A DNA stretch of 64,000 bases from Cymodocea nodosa. Lineage: Eukaryota; Streptophyta; Magnoliopsida; Alismatales; Cymodoceaceae. Both the position numbers and the translations under genes were made by a program. The DNA is taken from assembly GCA_036874045.1 (NCBI GenBank), contig CM072336.1, positions 15,185,001 to 15,249,000 on the forward strand, in the 5' to 3' direction. Below, one piece after another: positions 46,048-56,305 of this stretch. Below the pieces are notes generated by a model that was not told the DNA's origin, did no database searches, and was given only the letters and a program-made list of their open reading frames with translations. The first letter of the stretch is position 1. Each line of letters opens with the position of its first letter.

Positions 46048-46505
46048 TTGGACAATGGAGCGTCAAGTCACATGATTGGACAGAAAAGTCTATTACAAAA
46101 TTTTACAAATACCATGAAAGGAAGTGTAACATTTGGAAACAAAAGCAAAGATAAAATCATAGGTATGGGCAATGTTCAAATAACTCCTACTTGTGTTATT
46201 TCGAATGTACTATATGTAGAAAACCTAGGATTTAATTTGCTGAGTGTCATAAAACTAACTGAAAATGAATATTATGTAGTGTTTGAAGATAATGTATGCA
46301 AAATAATTGATAAAAATACAAATGAAATTAAGTTTATTGCTAAAAGAAAAGGTTATGTATGTATTTTATCTTTACCTTCTGGTGTAGTTGATTTAAATTC
46401 ATGTTTGCTAGCTGAAACTAGTGATGCATATCTATGGCATAGAAGGATTGGGCATATAAATATGAAACTGTTACATAAACTATCTAGGAAACATTTAGTG
46501 AGAGG
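46048..46505 (+). pseudogene. Copia D protease and GAG-pre-integrase, interrupted by Athila C
   Basis: WILDNGASSHM is the protease active site with the usual DSG changed to DNG. GFNLLSVIKLTEN and the GAG-pre-integrase block YLWHRRIGHINMKLLHKLS follow. At RKHLVRG (46505) the reading frame is cut by the Athila C LTR and resumes in frame at 59457. The changed active-site residue suggests that the protease was already decaying or has mutated since. Confidence 0.8.
46501..46505 (+). repeat. Target-site duplication AGAGG, left copy
   Basis: AGAGG at 46501-46505 and again at 59457-59461 flank Athila C exactly. The copia frame is continuous once one copy is removed. Confidence 0.95.
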
Positions 46506-47593
46506 TGTTTGTGTTTTTCCAGCACTACACAAGAAAAACTTGGATTTGTTACTTCTATTTTTACTTAGTTAATTTATCTTTATGCCTATTCTTTCTTTTA
46601 GAAGTCAATAAACAACCTTTAATACAATTTAGATATTAATTCCAATTTGTACTTTAACTGCAAGTGCACAGTGTCTATTGTATCAGTGTGTAAGTACAGG
46701 TCGATCCCACAGGGAATTGCTAACGAATTTAAGAAATATTTAATTGTGAACAATTCAAATATATATTCAATAAGCACTCCTTTGAGTTACAGTTAACTCA
46801 ACAGACTAAGTTCATTGAGTTATGGCTAACTCAACGGACTATCCTCGTGGACTTAAGTTAACTCCACGAGCCTGTCTCTTCTTTATAATACTGCTATTTA
46901 CAAAGGAATTCGGCCAACTATTGGGTGATTCCACAGATTGTAAATAACATTAATTAAGCTTTTTAATGCTAGTTAACATTGGATTTATCATTAAACAATA
47001 CTAACATTCAGATGATTCAAACTATAACCATTAAAATCTTTAAGTTTTTTGTACGAACCAATTTCAGTAAACTGTAAAATTAAAACTAACATAAAACAAT
47101 CATAAAACTAATACAGATAACATTAATCACGATACAATACAAACAATACAACACTCAAATACAACATGCAAACAAAGATAAATCTACGTGTTACCTTAGT
47201 GTATACCTAACGCGTTACCTTAGTGTATTTTCATGTAACTCAACGCGTGCAGTTATGCTAACTTAACGAGTTATAACTTAAGTAAATCTACCAGCTCTCG
47301 ACACGTGTCAATAGCAGTTTAAACATAAAATAACAATTCGGAGAGTTACAGGTATAACTATCCGATGCTTAGATGCATTTTCGGATACTTAAGAATTTCA
47401 CAGCCTACAACTTATCAATAGTTCATAAATGTACTAAATTAACATTAATTCCCCAAAATTAAGCAGATTTTTCAATTAAAGCATATAACAGTGCAATTAT
47501 AACATAATGGCTTAATTCTCATATGATAAGCTAAATATTATGCAATTAACCATCATTTAACCATTAATAATATGCACTTTTTCATTCTAAACA
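46506..47593 (-). repeat. 3' LTR of Athila C (internal deletion)
   Basis: TGTTTGTG...TTCTAAACA in plus orientation. About 26 differences in the first 430 bp from the 5' LTR by eye. It lacks the roughly 0.7 kb present at 58330-59065 of the 5' LTR, including the TATA-like site; the solo LTR has that segment, so this is a deletion here. Confidence 0.9.
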
Positions 47594-47605
47594 CTTCCCC
47601 CATAC
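47594..47605 (-). other. Polypurine tract of Athila C
   Basis: Minus-strand GTATGGGGGAAG immediately before the 3' LTR start TGTTTAG; it would prime plus-strand DNA synthesis. A second copy with the same context lies at 48896-48909. Confidence 0.85.
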
Positions 47606-49633
47606 CTAAATTTTGCTAGTCCCTTAGCAAACTAAGATTTACTTAATTGGTCTTTCAAAAAGTGCTAGAATTAATTCTTCCCCTTTTGTTTTTTTTTTCT
47701 TCTGTTTAGCATAAACATATATTCTGTATGTTTCAGTAATCAACCTGCAAAGATATTTAGAATATATGTAAATTACATACAAAGTATATCATCTTCATAT
47801 AGGTGTTAATTATATTATCGTTTGTTCTTCTTTTCATCATCTGTAATCCTGAATTTTCCAATAAGTTTTCTAGAAGAAATTTCAACAACATACGAATCAA
47901 AGTACAATCCAATTCAATATGATTAAGACAAGTAGAATAAAGAATTGTATTTCTATTAAACAACTTCAAAAGTCAATTCTAGATTCATATTTCAGCAATT
48001 CTAGATAACAGAAAATATACTCGATTCATAAGATATCTGTATTTCACAAAACACTTGTATCTTTTCAAAACAGTATATATATATTTTTTTTTTGTGTACT
48101 TTAAAAGTTAATTTAACAAGCTTGAATCATACAAGAGCTTTCTAATGTACCCATGTAACGAGCTTTTAGTCAACAATCCCAGATCTGATCAAGATCTTAG
48201 GTTGACAGATTTTCAGAGTCCTTTTTCAGGTCAGCAATCCTTACATACCTATTTGCTCAAGTATAAAAGACTCGTGATCAAACAAGTCAATAAACTCTCA
48301 AAGTTTTTTTTTTTTTTTTTCTAAAAATAAATGCACACACAAAACAAAGCATTAATCACATACTATATATGCACGTATTTCATTAATACATATGTAGTAA
48401 AACACCAATCTTATATAATCCTACTTCTATCATTTACTAAAAATATGAATCCATAACAATAAGCTCATACTTTATTTGTAGTTTAATAAGATCTACACAT
48501 AAATCATTCTACAAGTTCAATCAGTCAAAGTAAATGTATCTTTCATCATATGTGTTTTATTTAATCTAGAATTCACATCTCAGCTCCTTTAGGACTTCAG
48601 ATAATTTTTTGATTAAGCATTAAATATTCTGATTTCATTTTAAAATTGTGAAACTGTTAAACTCATGAAATTCAGAAAAATCATAAGATACTATATCTAG
48701 ATTTACATAAATAATAAATTCTATAGCATCTTCTATAGCCTTCTAAATATAACATTCAAGCAGTTTATAAAAATTTTACAGTCTCAATTATCGGATAGTT
48801 ACAGCAAGTTCATAAAAATTTTCAATTTCGTCAAAACTTTGCAGTACCATTTTAATTCCTTTAATTAACAAACTTACATGGCTGTTACTTTAATTACCTC
48901 CCCCCCATACCTACATTTTGCATTGTCCTCAATGTAAAAGATTTGACAATAAGTACAGTAATTGTAGCAGGCATGAATAAAGTTTTGTTTGATTTAAAAT
49001 TCAGGATAAGTAATTGGTTACATACCTTGTTCCATTTGTATCTCTTTCTGCATATTCCGATTTTTGATTTTGAAAAACTTTTCATTCCCAGATAAATACA
49101 GAATATAAAATAAAATAACATTTAACAGATATTAATAAATCAGTGTCTTGTGTGGAACCCAGACTACTATGCCTTTGGTGGCTCACAAGCAAGCCAGTTG
49201 GTTTCCCAGAATAGATACCAACAAACTGGATTGATATTTTGTTTTGTTTTTTTTTTTTATAAAATGAACATGAAAAACTTCAAAATTCCTTTTTTTTTTC
49301 TAAAAATGCAGAATACACACGTTAAACACACAAAATCACAGCTTAAGAACATGATTGAAAAGTAGAAACAAATGGAATAAATGTATTAGTCCAAGCAAAC
49401 TTTTTAGGCATAGTTCTTCTTGCTATTTATTCTGTTTTAATGTAGTTCTTGTTTCTTTTTAATTTGTAAACATGCAATATATTATAAATTCCAAATACGA
49501 GTGTAATACCATTAATGATATGTAATGTAGAAAGGGATCTTTTTTGGTTCCAGGGTAATGTAGCAGTGTCTATTTCTACATCTATTTCAATATACTCCTC
49601 TTCCCACTTTCATTCATTCATGTCTTCCATAAT
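47606..49633 (-). other. Athila C 3' non-coding region
   Basis: No coding frame of note. It contains the second PPT-like tract (48896-48909, minus-strand GTATGGGGGGGAGG preceded by GCAAAATGTAG), homopolymer T runs on the plus strand (48307, 49245) and sequence shared with Athila A. Confidence 0.6.
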
Positions 49634-50482
49634 CTATATTTGAAATTTCATCAGTTCATGCCACCATCTTATCAGACATAAAGTAAGATCATCTTCTTCA
49701 TTATACCACATTCCTATTTGAATTTCATTAAATTCTACAGATAGTGGTTTAGCTATTTCACTCGGTACAAGTAAAATTTCTATATAATCATCATAACTGT
49801 CTATGCTCACTATGTATAAATCAGATCTATATGCTAATGATATCTCCGTGACTAAATAGATATATCCATCAAGTATGACATGTGTTTGGTTAATTAATGA
49901 TTTCTGTCCTAGATATATTATAATGTTTTCATTCCAAGATCTGTTCAGAAAATTATACACACTTAAGCGTAAATCTACACCCCAATTTCCTGTAGGTCTC
50001 CAATAATATAATTTTTCAGGAATTGCAGAATTTTTATCAGAAAATATTAAAGCTGACCCACAATTTTTAGTTGGTGCTTCAAATATATTAGGTCTTCCTA
50101 TATTCCATTCTTCTCCTGTTATAGGATTTCTTATCAAAATATCAGGTAATGATAAACTTGCATACCTTGGTCTCGTCTTGTATATGATTAATCCTTCATC
50201 TATTCCCATAATATGACTCATTCCTTCTAATGCATTGGGTGGAATTCCAGTAGTTTCTTCCATAGCCAGATATTCATGGGTATTTGAACTACGATTAAAT
50301 GACCTCCATCTGAATCTATCTCTAATCTTACTCATTTTTGCAGCTTGTAGTCCTTGAAAATATTTTTCTTCAATATAGTCTTTAATTTCCTTTGATACAC
50401 AACACAGCCTGCACAGATCTTTAGCTGACAAGTTACTTAGTATTTCCCTTAGTGCATCCAATGGTAATTGCATTAATTCCAT
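49634..50482 (-). CDS. F-box protein carried by Athila C
   Basis: 282 residues with no stop. Residues 4-45 are an F-box (LPLDALREILSNLSAKDLCR, then LCCVSKEIKDYI), the domain that binds Skp1 in SCF ubiquitin ligases. The remainder looks like an F-box-associated region, with strand-rich stretches SLPDILIRNPITGEEW, SVYNFLNRSWNENII, DGYIYLVTEISLA and a C-terminal LCLIRWWHELMKF. No transmembrane segment. It lies downstream of the gag inside the element, 166 bp after the dyad cluster, and a TTTTACAG acceptor-like site (50492-50500) is 9 bp before the ATG. A truncated homologue sits at the same place in fragment B. Substrate and role are unknown; a host-derived gene is the natural inference. Confidence 0.85.
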   Translation of the reverse strand: MELMQLPLDALREILSNLSAKDLCRLCCVSKEIKDYIEEKYFQGLQAAKMSKIRDRFRWRSFNRSSNTHEYLAMEETTGIPPNALEGMSHIMGIDEGLIIYKTRPRYASLSLPDILIRNPITGEEWNIGRPNIFEAPTKNCGSALIFSDKNSAIPEKLYYWRPTGNWGVDLRLSVYNFLNRSWNENIIIYLGQKSLINQTHVILDGYIYLVTEISLAYRSDLYIVSIDSYDDYIEILLVPSEIAKPLSVEFNEIQIGMWYNEEDDLTLCLIRWWHELMKFQI

Positions 50483-50544
50483 TTGTCGATTCTGTAAAAT
50501 AAAAACAAAAATTTAGCAGAGACAAAAATTAACATAACTACTAC

Positions 50545-50612
50545 AGACCCTCGTGGAGTTTAAGGCATAACTCAACGGATTAAGTTCGTTGAGTTAAAAA
50601 TTAACTCTATGA
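50545..50612 (-). promoter_or_regulatory. Dyad cluster upstream of F-box gene
   Basis: Plus-strand TAACTCAACGGATTAAG, TTCGTTGAGTTAAAAATTAACTC. It has the same motifs and spacing as in fragment B. Role inferred from recurrence. Confidence 0.55.
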
Positions 50613-50639
50613 TACTATTAACTAAAAATAAAACATATA

Positions 50640-51100
50640 TACATACAGATAGTTGCTTCATATATGTTGCTTCATTCAGCTGCCCTCTTAGAAGAGGTAT
50701 CAATTTCATTAACCGTTCTATTGACAGGATTAGGTATAGCTTGTTTTGGAATTCCTCCAGTAGGTCTAACTTCCATTGGTTCCTTCTGTCTAAGTGATAT
50801 ATTTCTATTCTGATTTTGATTTGCAGTATTTCCAAATATAAATTCTAGAGGATTGTTTACTTGTTGGATTATCTTTTCTAATTTTTCTATTCTAGCTCCT
50901 TGTTCAATTAATACTTCATAACTTATGTTCTTCTCATTTATATTTTCTCCTCCCTAGAAATTGTTATTTCTCCAAGATAAATTCGGGTGATTTCTCCAAT
51001 TAGGATTATAAGAATTTCCCAAGTTATCTCTCTGGTTTCTAGCATAAATAATATCTAAGTCATTTATGTTTGTATTCTTTTCTGCTAGCTTTTGATTTAA
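50640..51100 (-). pseudogene. C-terminal part of Athila C downstream gag
   Basis: Continues the gag below after a TAA/TAA pair near 51101. The minus strand reads LNQKLAEKNTNINDLDI, then SYNPNWRNHPNLSWRNNNF (typical post-capsid segment), a stop, then KLEKIIQQVNNPLEF and IPNPVNRTVNEIDTSSKR. No CCHC knuckle remains at the place where one is usual. Confidence 0.65.
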
Positions 51101-52021
51101 TTATAACTCTTCTATTTTCTTTGTTAATTCATTTAATTTCACCTCAAGCATAGTATTGGAATCTATTTCATGCATTCCTCTTGGCAATAATCTTTTATCT
51201 GCAATAGCTTCAGCTGAATTTTCCCACTGTGTAGTTCTTTTTGCAAAATTTTCTAAATATGCCCATGCTTCTTCACTACATAATTTTAAAAATCCATTTT
51301 GACAAGTAGATTCTAATAAAGATTTTGTTGAAACATCTATGCCTTCATAAATTATGCCTATTAATTGTGCTTTACTCATTGCATGATGTGGACATTGAGT
51401 CAGTAAATCTTTAAATCTTTCAAAATATTTCCAAAATGATTCACCCTGTTTTTGGCTACACATTAATATTTCTTTCTTCTTTTTAATCATTTGATGTGTT
51501 GGATAGTATTTTTCCAGAAAAACAGAGTAAAATTCAGTCCATGTAGAAATTGAATCAAGCGACAAAGTATATAACCATCTCTTAGCTGTATCTTTTAAAG
51601 CAAAAGGGATATATCTAAGTTTAATAGCATCTATACTCATGTTCAGCATTCTCATCATTTGACAAGTTTCGTTAAATTCTCTAAGGAAATAATAGGCATC
51701 TTCTCTTTCTAATCCATGAAAATGTGGCAATTGACTAATATAATTAGATTTCAGTTCAAACCTATTTCCCTCAAAGTTTGGCAATCGAATACATGAAGGT
51801 TCATCAATTAATTTAGGATACAGAATCTCTCCTAATGGTTTTTCTACTGGAGCAGCCATCTCTACGTTCTCTTTTAAAGAAAGGTTAGCTACACCCCAAA
51901 GAATTTCATTAAAGTTCAGTTCAGAAAATTTTTCAGTACTCCTCTGCAATGAAAATTCCTGGGTAGGTGTTCTTACTAATCGTTTAGTACTTAGAGAACG
52001 AGTCCATGTGCTCATAAACAA
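51101..52021 (-). CDS. Athila C capsid gag located downstream of pol
   Basis: 306 residues, first ATG at 52021 (a second at 52015). The retrotransposon gag domain is clear: SNYISQLPHFHGLEREDAYY, FLREFNETCQMM, IKLRYIPFALKDTAKRWLYT, STWTEFYSVFLEKYYP, QGESFWKYFERFKDLLTQCP, IGIIYEGIDVSTKSLL. It would form the capsid of virus-like particles. In ordinary Athila elements this domain precedes protease; here it follows integrase and has its own TATA-like site 160 bp upstream. No stop in 306 codons. It ends at tandem stops where the conserved gag tail continues (50640-51100). Confidence 0.88.
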   Translation of the reverse strand: MFMSTWTRSLSTKRLVRTPTQEFSLQRSTEKFSELNFNEILWGVANLSLKENVEMAAPVEKPLGEILYPKLIDEPSCIRLPNFEGNRFELKSNYISQLPHFHGLEREDAYYFLREFNETCQMMRMLNMSIDAIKLRYIPFALKDTAKRWLYTLSLDSISTWTEFYSVFLEKYYPTHQMIKKKKEILMCSQKQGESFWKYFERFKDLLTQCPHHAMSKAQLIGIIYEGIDVSTKSLLESTCQNGFLKLCSEEAWAYLENFAKRTTQWENSAEAIADKRLLPRGMHEIDSNTMLEVKLNELTKKIEEL

Positions 52022-52178
52022 ATAGCAGAAGATTAATTACATACCAGTCGGAAGCTTTCCATTCTATCAATATTTGTTGTCGGATGAAGGTTGAATCAGC
52101 TGCTTCTCCGTCTAGTTCCTCCAATGCTTTCTCCTTTCTTTTAAAAGTGCTGGTAACTCGTAAATAACATTCTGTTTC

Positions 52179-52187
52179 TTATATATA
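52179..52187 (-). promoter_or_regulatory. TATA-like site before downstream gag
   Basis: Minus-strand TATATATAA in CGCAGTATATATAAGAAACAG, about 160 bp before the gag ATG and downstream of the dyad array. It suggests a separate transcript; not proven. Confidence 0.45.
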
Positions 52188-52339
52188 CTGCGCATCCATA
52201 AAGTGAATAAATTTTGTTGCAAGAACGTGGCTTGAAACGTGCATCGTGGTTCCTGTTTTTATGGGTACGTGTACCACTACTAATTTAAAATTTTGGTAAC
52301 CGCTAAATCGACGAAGTTTTGTTTGTGGTTAAAAGAATA

Positions 52340-52545
52340 ACCGTTCTACTTAATCCACGAACTAACCTCGTTGAGTTATAGATTACTCAACAGAACACAG
52401 TCGGTTACTGTTGCTAACTCCACGGACTAACTTCGTTGAGTTACAGATAACTCAACGGAGTGACCTTATATTATATTACTGACCTCGTGGACTTACGGTT
52501 CACTCAACGGACTTATTTCGTTGAGTTAACACTTGGCAACATCTA
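52340..52545 (-). repeat. Dyad motif array upstream of downstream gag
   Basis: Five or more copies of TTCGTTGAGTTA, TAACTCAACGGA and GGACTTACGG-type elements in about 200 bp; the counterpart in Athila A is 11800-12000. It lies between pol and the TATA-like site. Confidence 0.7.
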
Positions 52546-52580
52546 AGTTTCACTCTCATAAGTTTTCTATTCTGTTTTTT

Positions 52581-52800
52581 TACCGGTTTAACCGATATTA
52601 TGCTTCAGTAAAACCAATATTTTTTTTTGAAAATTAATATACAATTTTTTTCCGGTTTAACCGATACTACGCTTCGGTCAGACCTAAATATTTTTTATTT
52701 TTTATTTTTCTTTCGGTTAGACCGATACTATGTTTCGGTAAAATCAATATTTTTTTAATGTTCCGGTCATACCGATGGATCCAGTCGGTTGAACCGCAAC
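52581..52800 (-). repeat. CGGTTTAACCG palindromic repeat array after pol
   Basis: Copies of CCGGTTTAACCGATA(T/C)TA(T/C)G start at about 52583 and 52652, with more diverged copies at 52713, 52762 and 52784. Most are followed by GCTTCGGT and T-rich spacers. Spacing shrinks from 69 to 49 bp. The core is a perfect palindrome (CGGTTTAACCG). An AT-rich inverted repeat (TTTTTAATGTTT / AAACATTAAAA) follows at 52828-52864. Confidence 0.8.
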
Positions 52801-52876
52801 TATTTTTATATTATATATATATTTTTAATGTTTTTTTTTTAAACATATATATATAAACATTAAAACTGATTTCTTA

Positions 52877-53165
52877 CTAAGTAAAGCTCGAGTAGTCCTC
52901 TACTCTGACTTCTTCTATAATTCCAAAGGAGCTTTTTGGTGTTTTCAGAATAGGTTTAAGTCTTTGTCCATTTACTTTAAATATATTCTGATTTTTAGGA
53001 TTTTCAATTTCAATAGCTCCATAAGGATAAACATTTCGAACTATGTAAGGTCCTGCCCATCTAGATATTAATTTTCCTGGATGGTTATGGAGTCTAGCCA
53101 TATAAAGATATACTTCTTGTCCTATTTCAAAGCTTTTAGGAATAATTTTTCTATCATGCTAGAAT
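52877..53165 (-). pseudogene. Athila C integrase C-terminal domain
   Basis: KLISRWAGPYIVRNVYPYGA and FKVNGQRLKPIL are the GPY/F-type C-terminal module of gypsy integrase. It is separated from the core by a TAA at 53163 and a TAG in the FWHD-like segment (about 53159), with a frame change between; otherwise the sequence is contiguous. Confidence 0.8.
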
Positions 53166-54242
53166 TTAATTTTCTCTTACAGTCTTCGAATAAGCTTCAT
53201 TTCTAAATTCTTCTAATTCAATTAGTTGCATTTTCCTATTTTCAGCAGCTTGATTTAAATTAGTGTTCAAAGTTTTTAATGCCCAATAAGCTTTATGTTC
53301 TATTTCAGTAGGTAAATGACAACTTTTTCCATATACTAGCCTAAAAGGTGACATACCTAAGCTCGTTTTATAAGCAGTTCTATAAGCCCAAAGTGCATCT
53401 ATCAATCTATTAGCCCAATCTATTCTAGTAGGATTTACTACTTTTTCCAAGATTAATTTAATTTGTTTGTTTGCACTTTCTACTTGTCCACTTGTTTGCG
53501 GATGATATGATGTTGCAATTTTGTGGTTTACTGCATATTTCTTCATTAAGGCTTCAAAACTTCTATTACAGAAATGAGTTACTCTATCACTGATAATAGC
53601 TTTAGGTATTCCAAATCTAGCAAATATATTTGTTCTTATAAATTGTATTACCACTTTGTTATCATTAGTTTTTGTAGGAATAGCTTCTATCCATTTAGAT
53701 ACATAATCCACCCCCAACAATATGTAATTAAATTGATTAGACATAGGAAATGGACCCATAAAATCTATTCCCCACACATCAAAGATTTCAACCTCAACAA
53801 TAGGATTAAGAGGCATCATATTCCTCTTTGATATTCTTCTTATTTGTTGACATCTTAAACAACTTAAGCAATATTTATGAGCATCTTTGAATAGTGTTGG
53901 CCAATAAAACCCACATTGCAGAATTTTTGCAGCAGTTTTCCCTGAACCAAAATGTCCTCCACAAGCTTGGTCATGATAGAAAGACAATATGCTCGAATAT
54001 TCAGTTTCTGGAACACACCTCCTTAAAACCAGATCAGGACATTTCTTAAATAAGTAATGGTCTTCCCAATAGTAATATTTTACTCTTGAGAAAAACAATT
54101 TCTTATCTTGTCGATTCCAATCCTTAGGTGTTAAACTAGTAACAAAATAATTAACTATGTCTGCATACCAAGGCATTGTGTTGATGGTCATTAATTGTTT
54201 ATCAGGAAAATTATCCTTAATTTCAATATTTGATTTTTCTAT
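53166..54242 (-). pseudogene. Athila C integrase core
   Basis: 341 residues from 54191. The HHCC zinc finger is [11 protein letters not shown] plus CLSCLRCQQ. The catalytic triad is visible as [20 protein letters not shown] (the usual GG after the Asp is changed to RV) and [32 protein letters not shown] and [16 protein letters not shown] are Athila-type. A single TAA at 54243 separates it from RNase H in the same frame. Confidence 0.85.
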
Positions 54243-55112
54243 TTATAATCTTGATAAATGATCTGCTACTACATTCTCACTACCATTTTTATCTTTAATT
54301 TCTAAATCAAATTCTTGCAATAATAATATCCATCGGATCAATCTAGGTTTAGTTTTTTTTTTCTTTATTAGATATTTTAGAGTTGAATGATCCGTGTATA
54401 CTATTACTTTAGCTCCAATCAAATATGATCTAAACTTTTCTAAAGCAAACACAACAACTAATAATTCTTTTTCAGTAGTTGTGTAATTAACTTGAGCATC
54501 ATTTAAGGTTTTGCTTGCATAATGAATCACTCTAGGAGATTTTTCTATCTTCTGTCCTAACACTGCTCCTACAGCAAAATCAGAAGCATCGCACATTAAT
54601 TCAAATGGATGGTTCCAATTAGGTGCTTGAATTATAGGAGTTGAAATTAAGCTAGTTTTAAGTCTGAAAAATGCTTCCTTGCAATTTTTATCAAAGTTAA
54701 ATGGAACATCTTTTAATAGATTAGTTAAAGGTCTAGCTATCTTGCTAAAGTTTTTAATAAATCTTCTATAAAAACCAGCATGTCCTAGAAATGATCTAAT
54801 ATCTTTTACTGATTTAGGTTCTAGTAGATTAGAAATTACTTCTATTTTAGCTTTATCTACTTCCAACCCTTTTTTAGAAACAACATGCCCTAAGACTATT
54901 CCTTGTTTAACCATGAAGTGACATTTTTCCCAATTTAAAACCAGATTTTTTTCCACACAGCGCTTTAATATTTGGTCTAAATTGCTTAAACACACTTCAT
55001 ATGAGTTGCCATATACAGTAAAATCATCCATAAATATTTCTAAAAATTCTTTAGTCATTCTAATAAATATGCCCTGCACACACACCTTTGAAAGGTAGCT
55101 CACGCATTGCAT
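54243..55112 (-). pseudogene. Athila C RT (second half) and RNase H
   Basis: [20 protein letters not shown] holds the RT catalytic Asp pair. [20 protein letters not shown] and [20 protein letters not shown] follow. The RNase H has [41 protein letters not shown] and [10 protein letters not shown] before the stop. It is joined to the first half through a frameshift near 55100 in a TGTGTGTG run, next to a TGA. Confidence 0.85.
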
Positions 55113-56305
55113 AATTCGAATGGCATTCTTTTAAAAGCATAAGTTCCATTAGGACAGGTGAAAGTTGTTTTCTCTTGATCCTCTAATGCTACTGGAATTT
55201 GATTATACCCTGAATACCCGTCTAGGAAACAAAAATATTCTTGCCCTGCTAATCTTTCCAGCATTTGATCTATAAAAGGTAAGGGAAAATGATCTTTCCT
55301 AGTCACAACATTCAGCTTTCTATAGTCTATACATACTCTCCAACCTGATTGAATTCTAGTAGGTATCAAGTCTTGACTTTCATTCCTAATAACTATTAAT
55401 CCTGATTTCTTGGGAACTACATGGATTGGACTAACCCACGAGCTATCAAAAATCGGATAAATTATATCATTATCTAACCATTTAACTATTTCCTTCCTAA
55501 CTACTTCCTTAAGGTTTGGATTTAATCTCCTCTCAGGAATTCTAATAGGTTTAGCATTCTCTTCTAAATATATGTGGTGACAGCATAAAGTTGAACTTAA
55601 CACTTTTATATCAGTCGTAGTCCATCCTATTGCTTCTTTATAACTTTTTACTACATCTTTTAATTTAGCTATTTGATCCTCTTTTAAATCTGAAGCAATA
55701 ATGATTGGACATGTCCGTTTATCTTCCAGAAATATATAGGTTAATTCAGGAGGTAAATGTTTTAATTCTAAATGTTGCCCATCAGAAGCTAGAGCTCTTA
55801 ATTGAACATCATCATTTTTTAAATTAATTTCTTCCTGATCTCCTTGTATATTTATGCTTTCACTTTCTTCTAAAGTTTCAGAATTGATTTGCCAATTTAA
55901 TTCTTCTTGAATCACATCATCTAACATATCTCCTTCATCCTCTAAAAAGTCTATGGTATGTAAGGACATTTCTAACTCCTCAAACCTTTCTAGTTTGAAA
56001 ATATTTAATTGAGTATCCTCATTACCATATGCTAACTTCATTACTCTAGTTTTACAATTTATAATAGCCCCTAATGTTGCTAAAAATGGCCTTCCCAAAA
56101 TTAAAGATGTATCACTATTTTTATGCTTAATTTGTTGAGAATCCAAAATTACAATATCAATAGGATATATAAAATTCTTGATTTTAATTAAGACATCCTC
56201 TATTTTTCCTCTAGGGTATCTTATACTTCTATCAGCTAATTGAATAATCGTACTAGTAGGAGTTAAGCCTTCTAATCCTAAGGATGCAAATATATCACTT
56301 GGCAT
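55100..56305 (-). pseudogene. Athila C protease end and RT first half
   Basis: It starts within protease (MPSDIFASLGLEGLTPTS; the active site, which reads DLGAG instead of the common DLGAS, lies just upstream) and includes TSLILGRPFLAT. A 60-residue acidic linker follows, then RT: IRIPERRLNPNLKEVVRKEI, WVSPIHVVPKKSG, GWRVCIDYRKLNVVTRKDHF, FCFLDGYSGYNQI and [15 protein letters not shown]. 401 codons without a stop. Frame lost after CNA. Confidence 0.88.
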
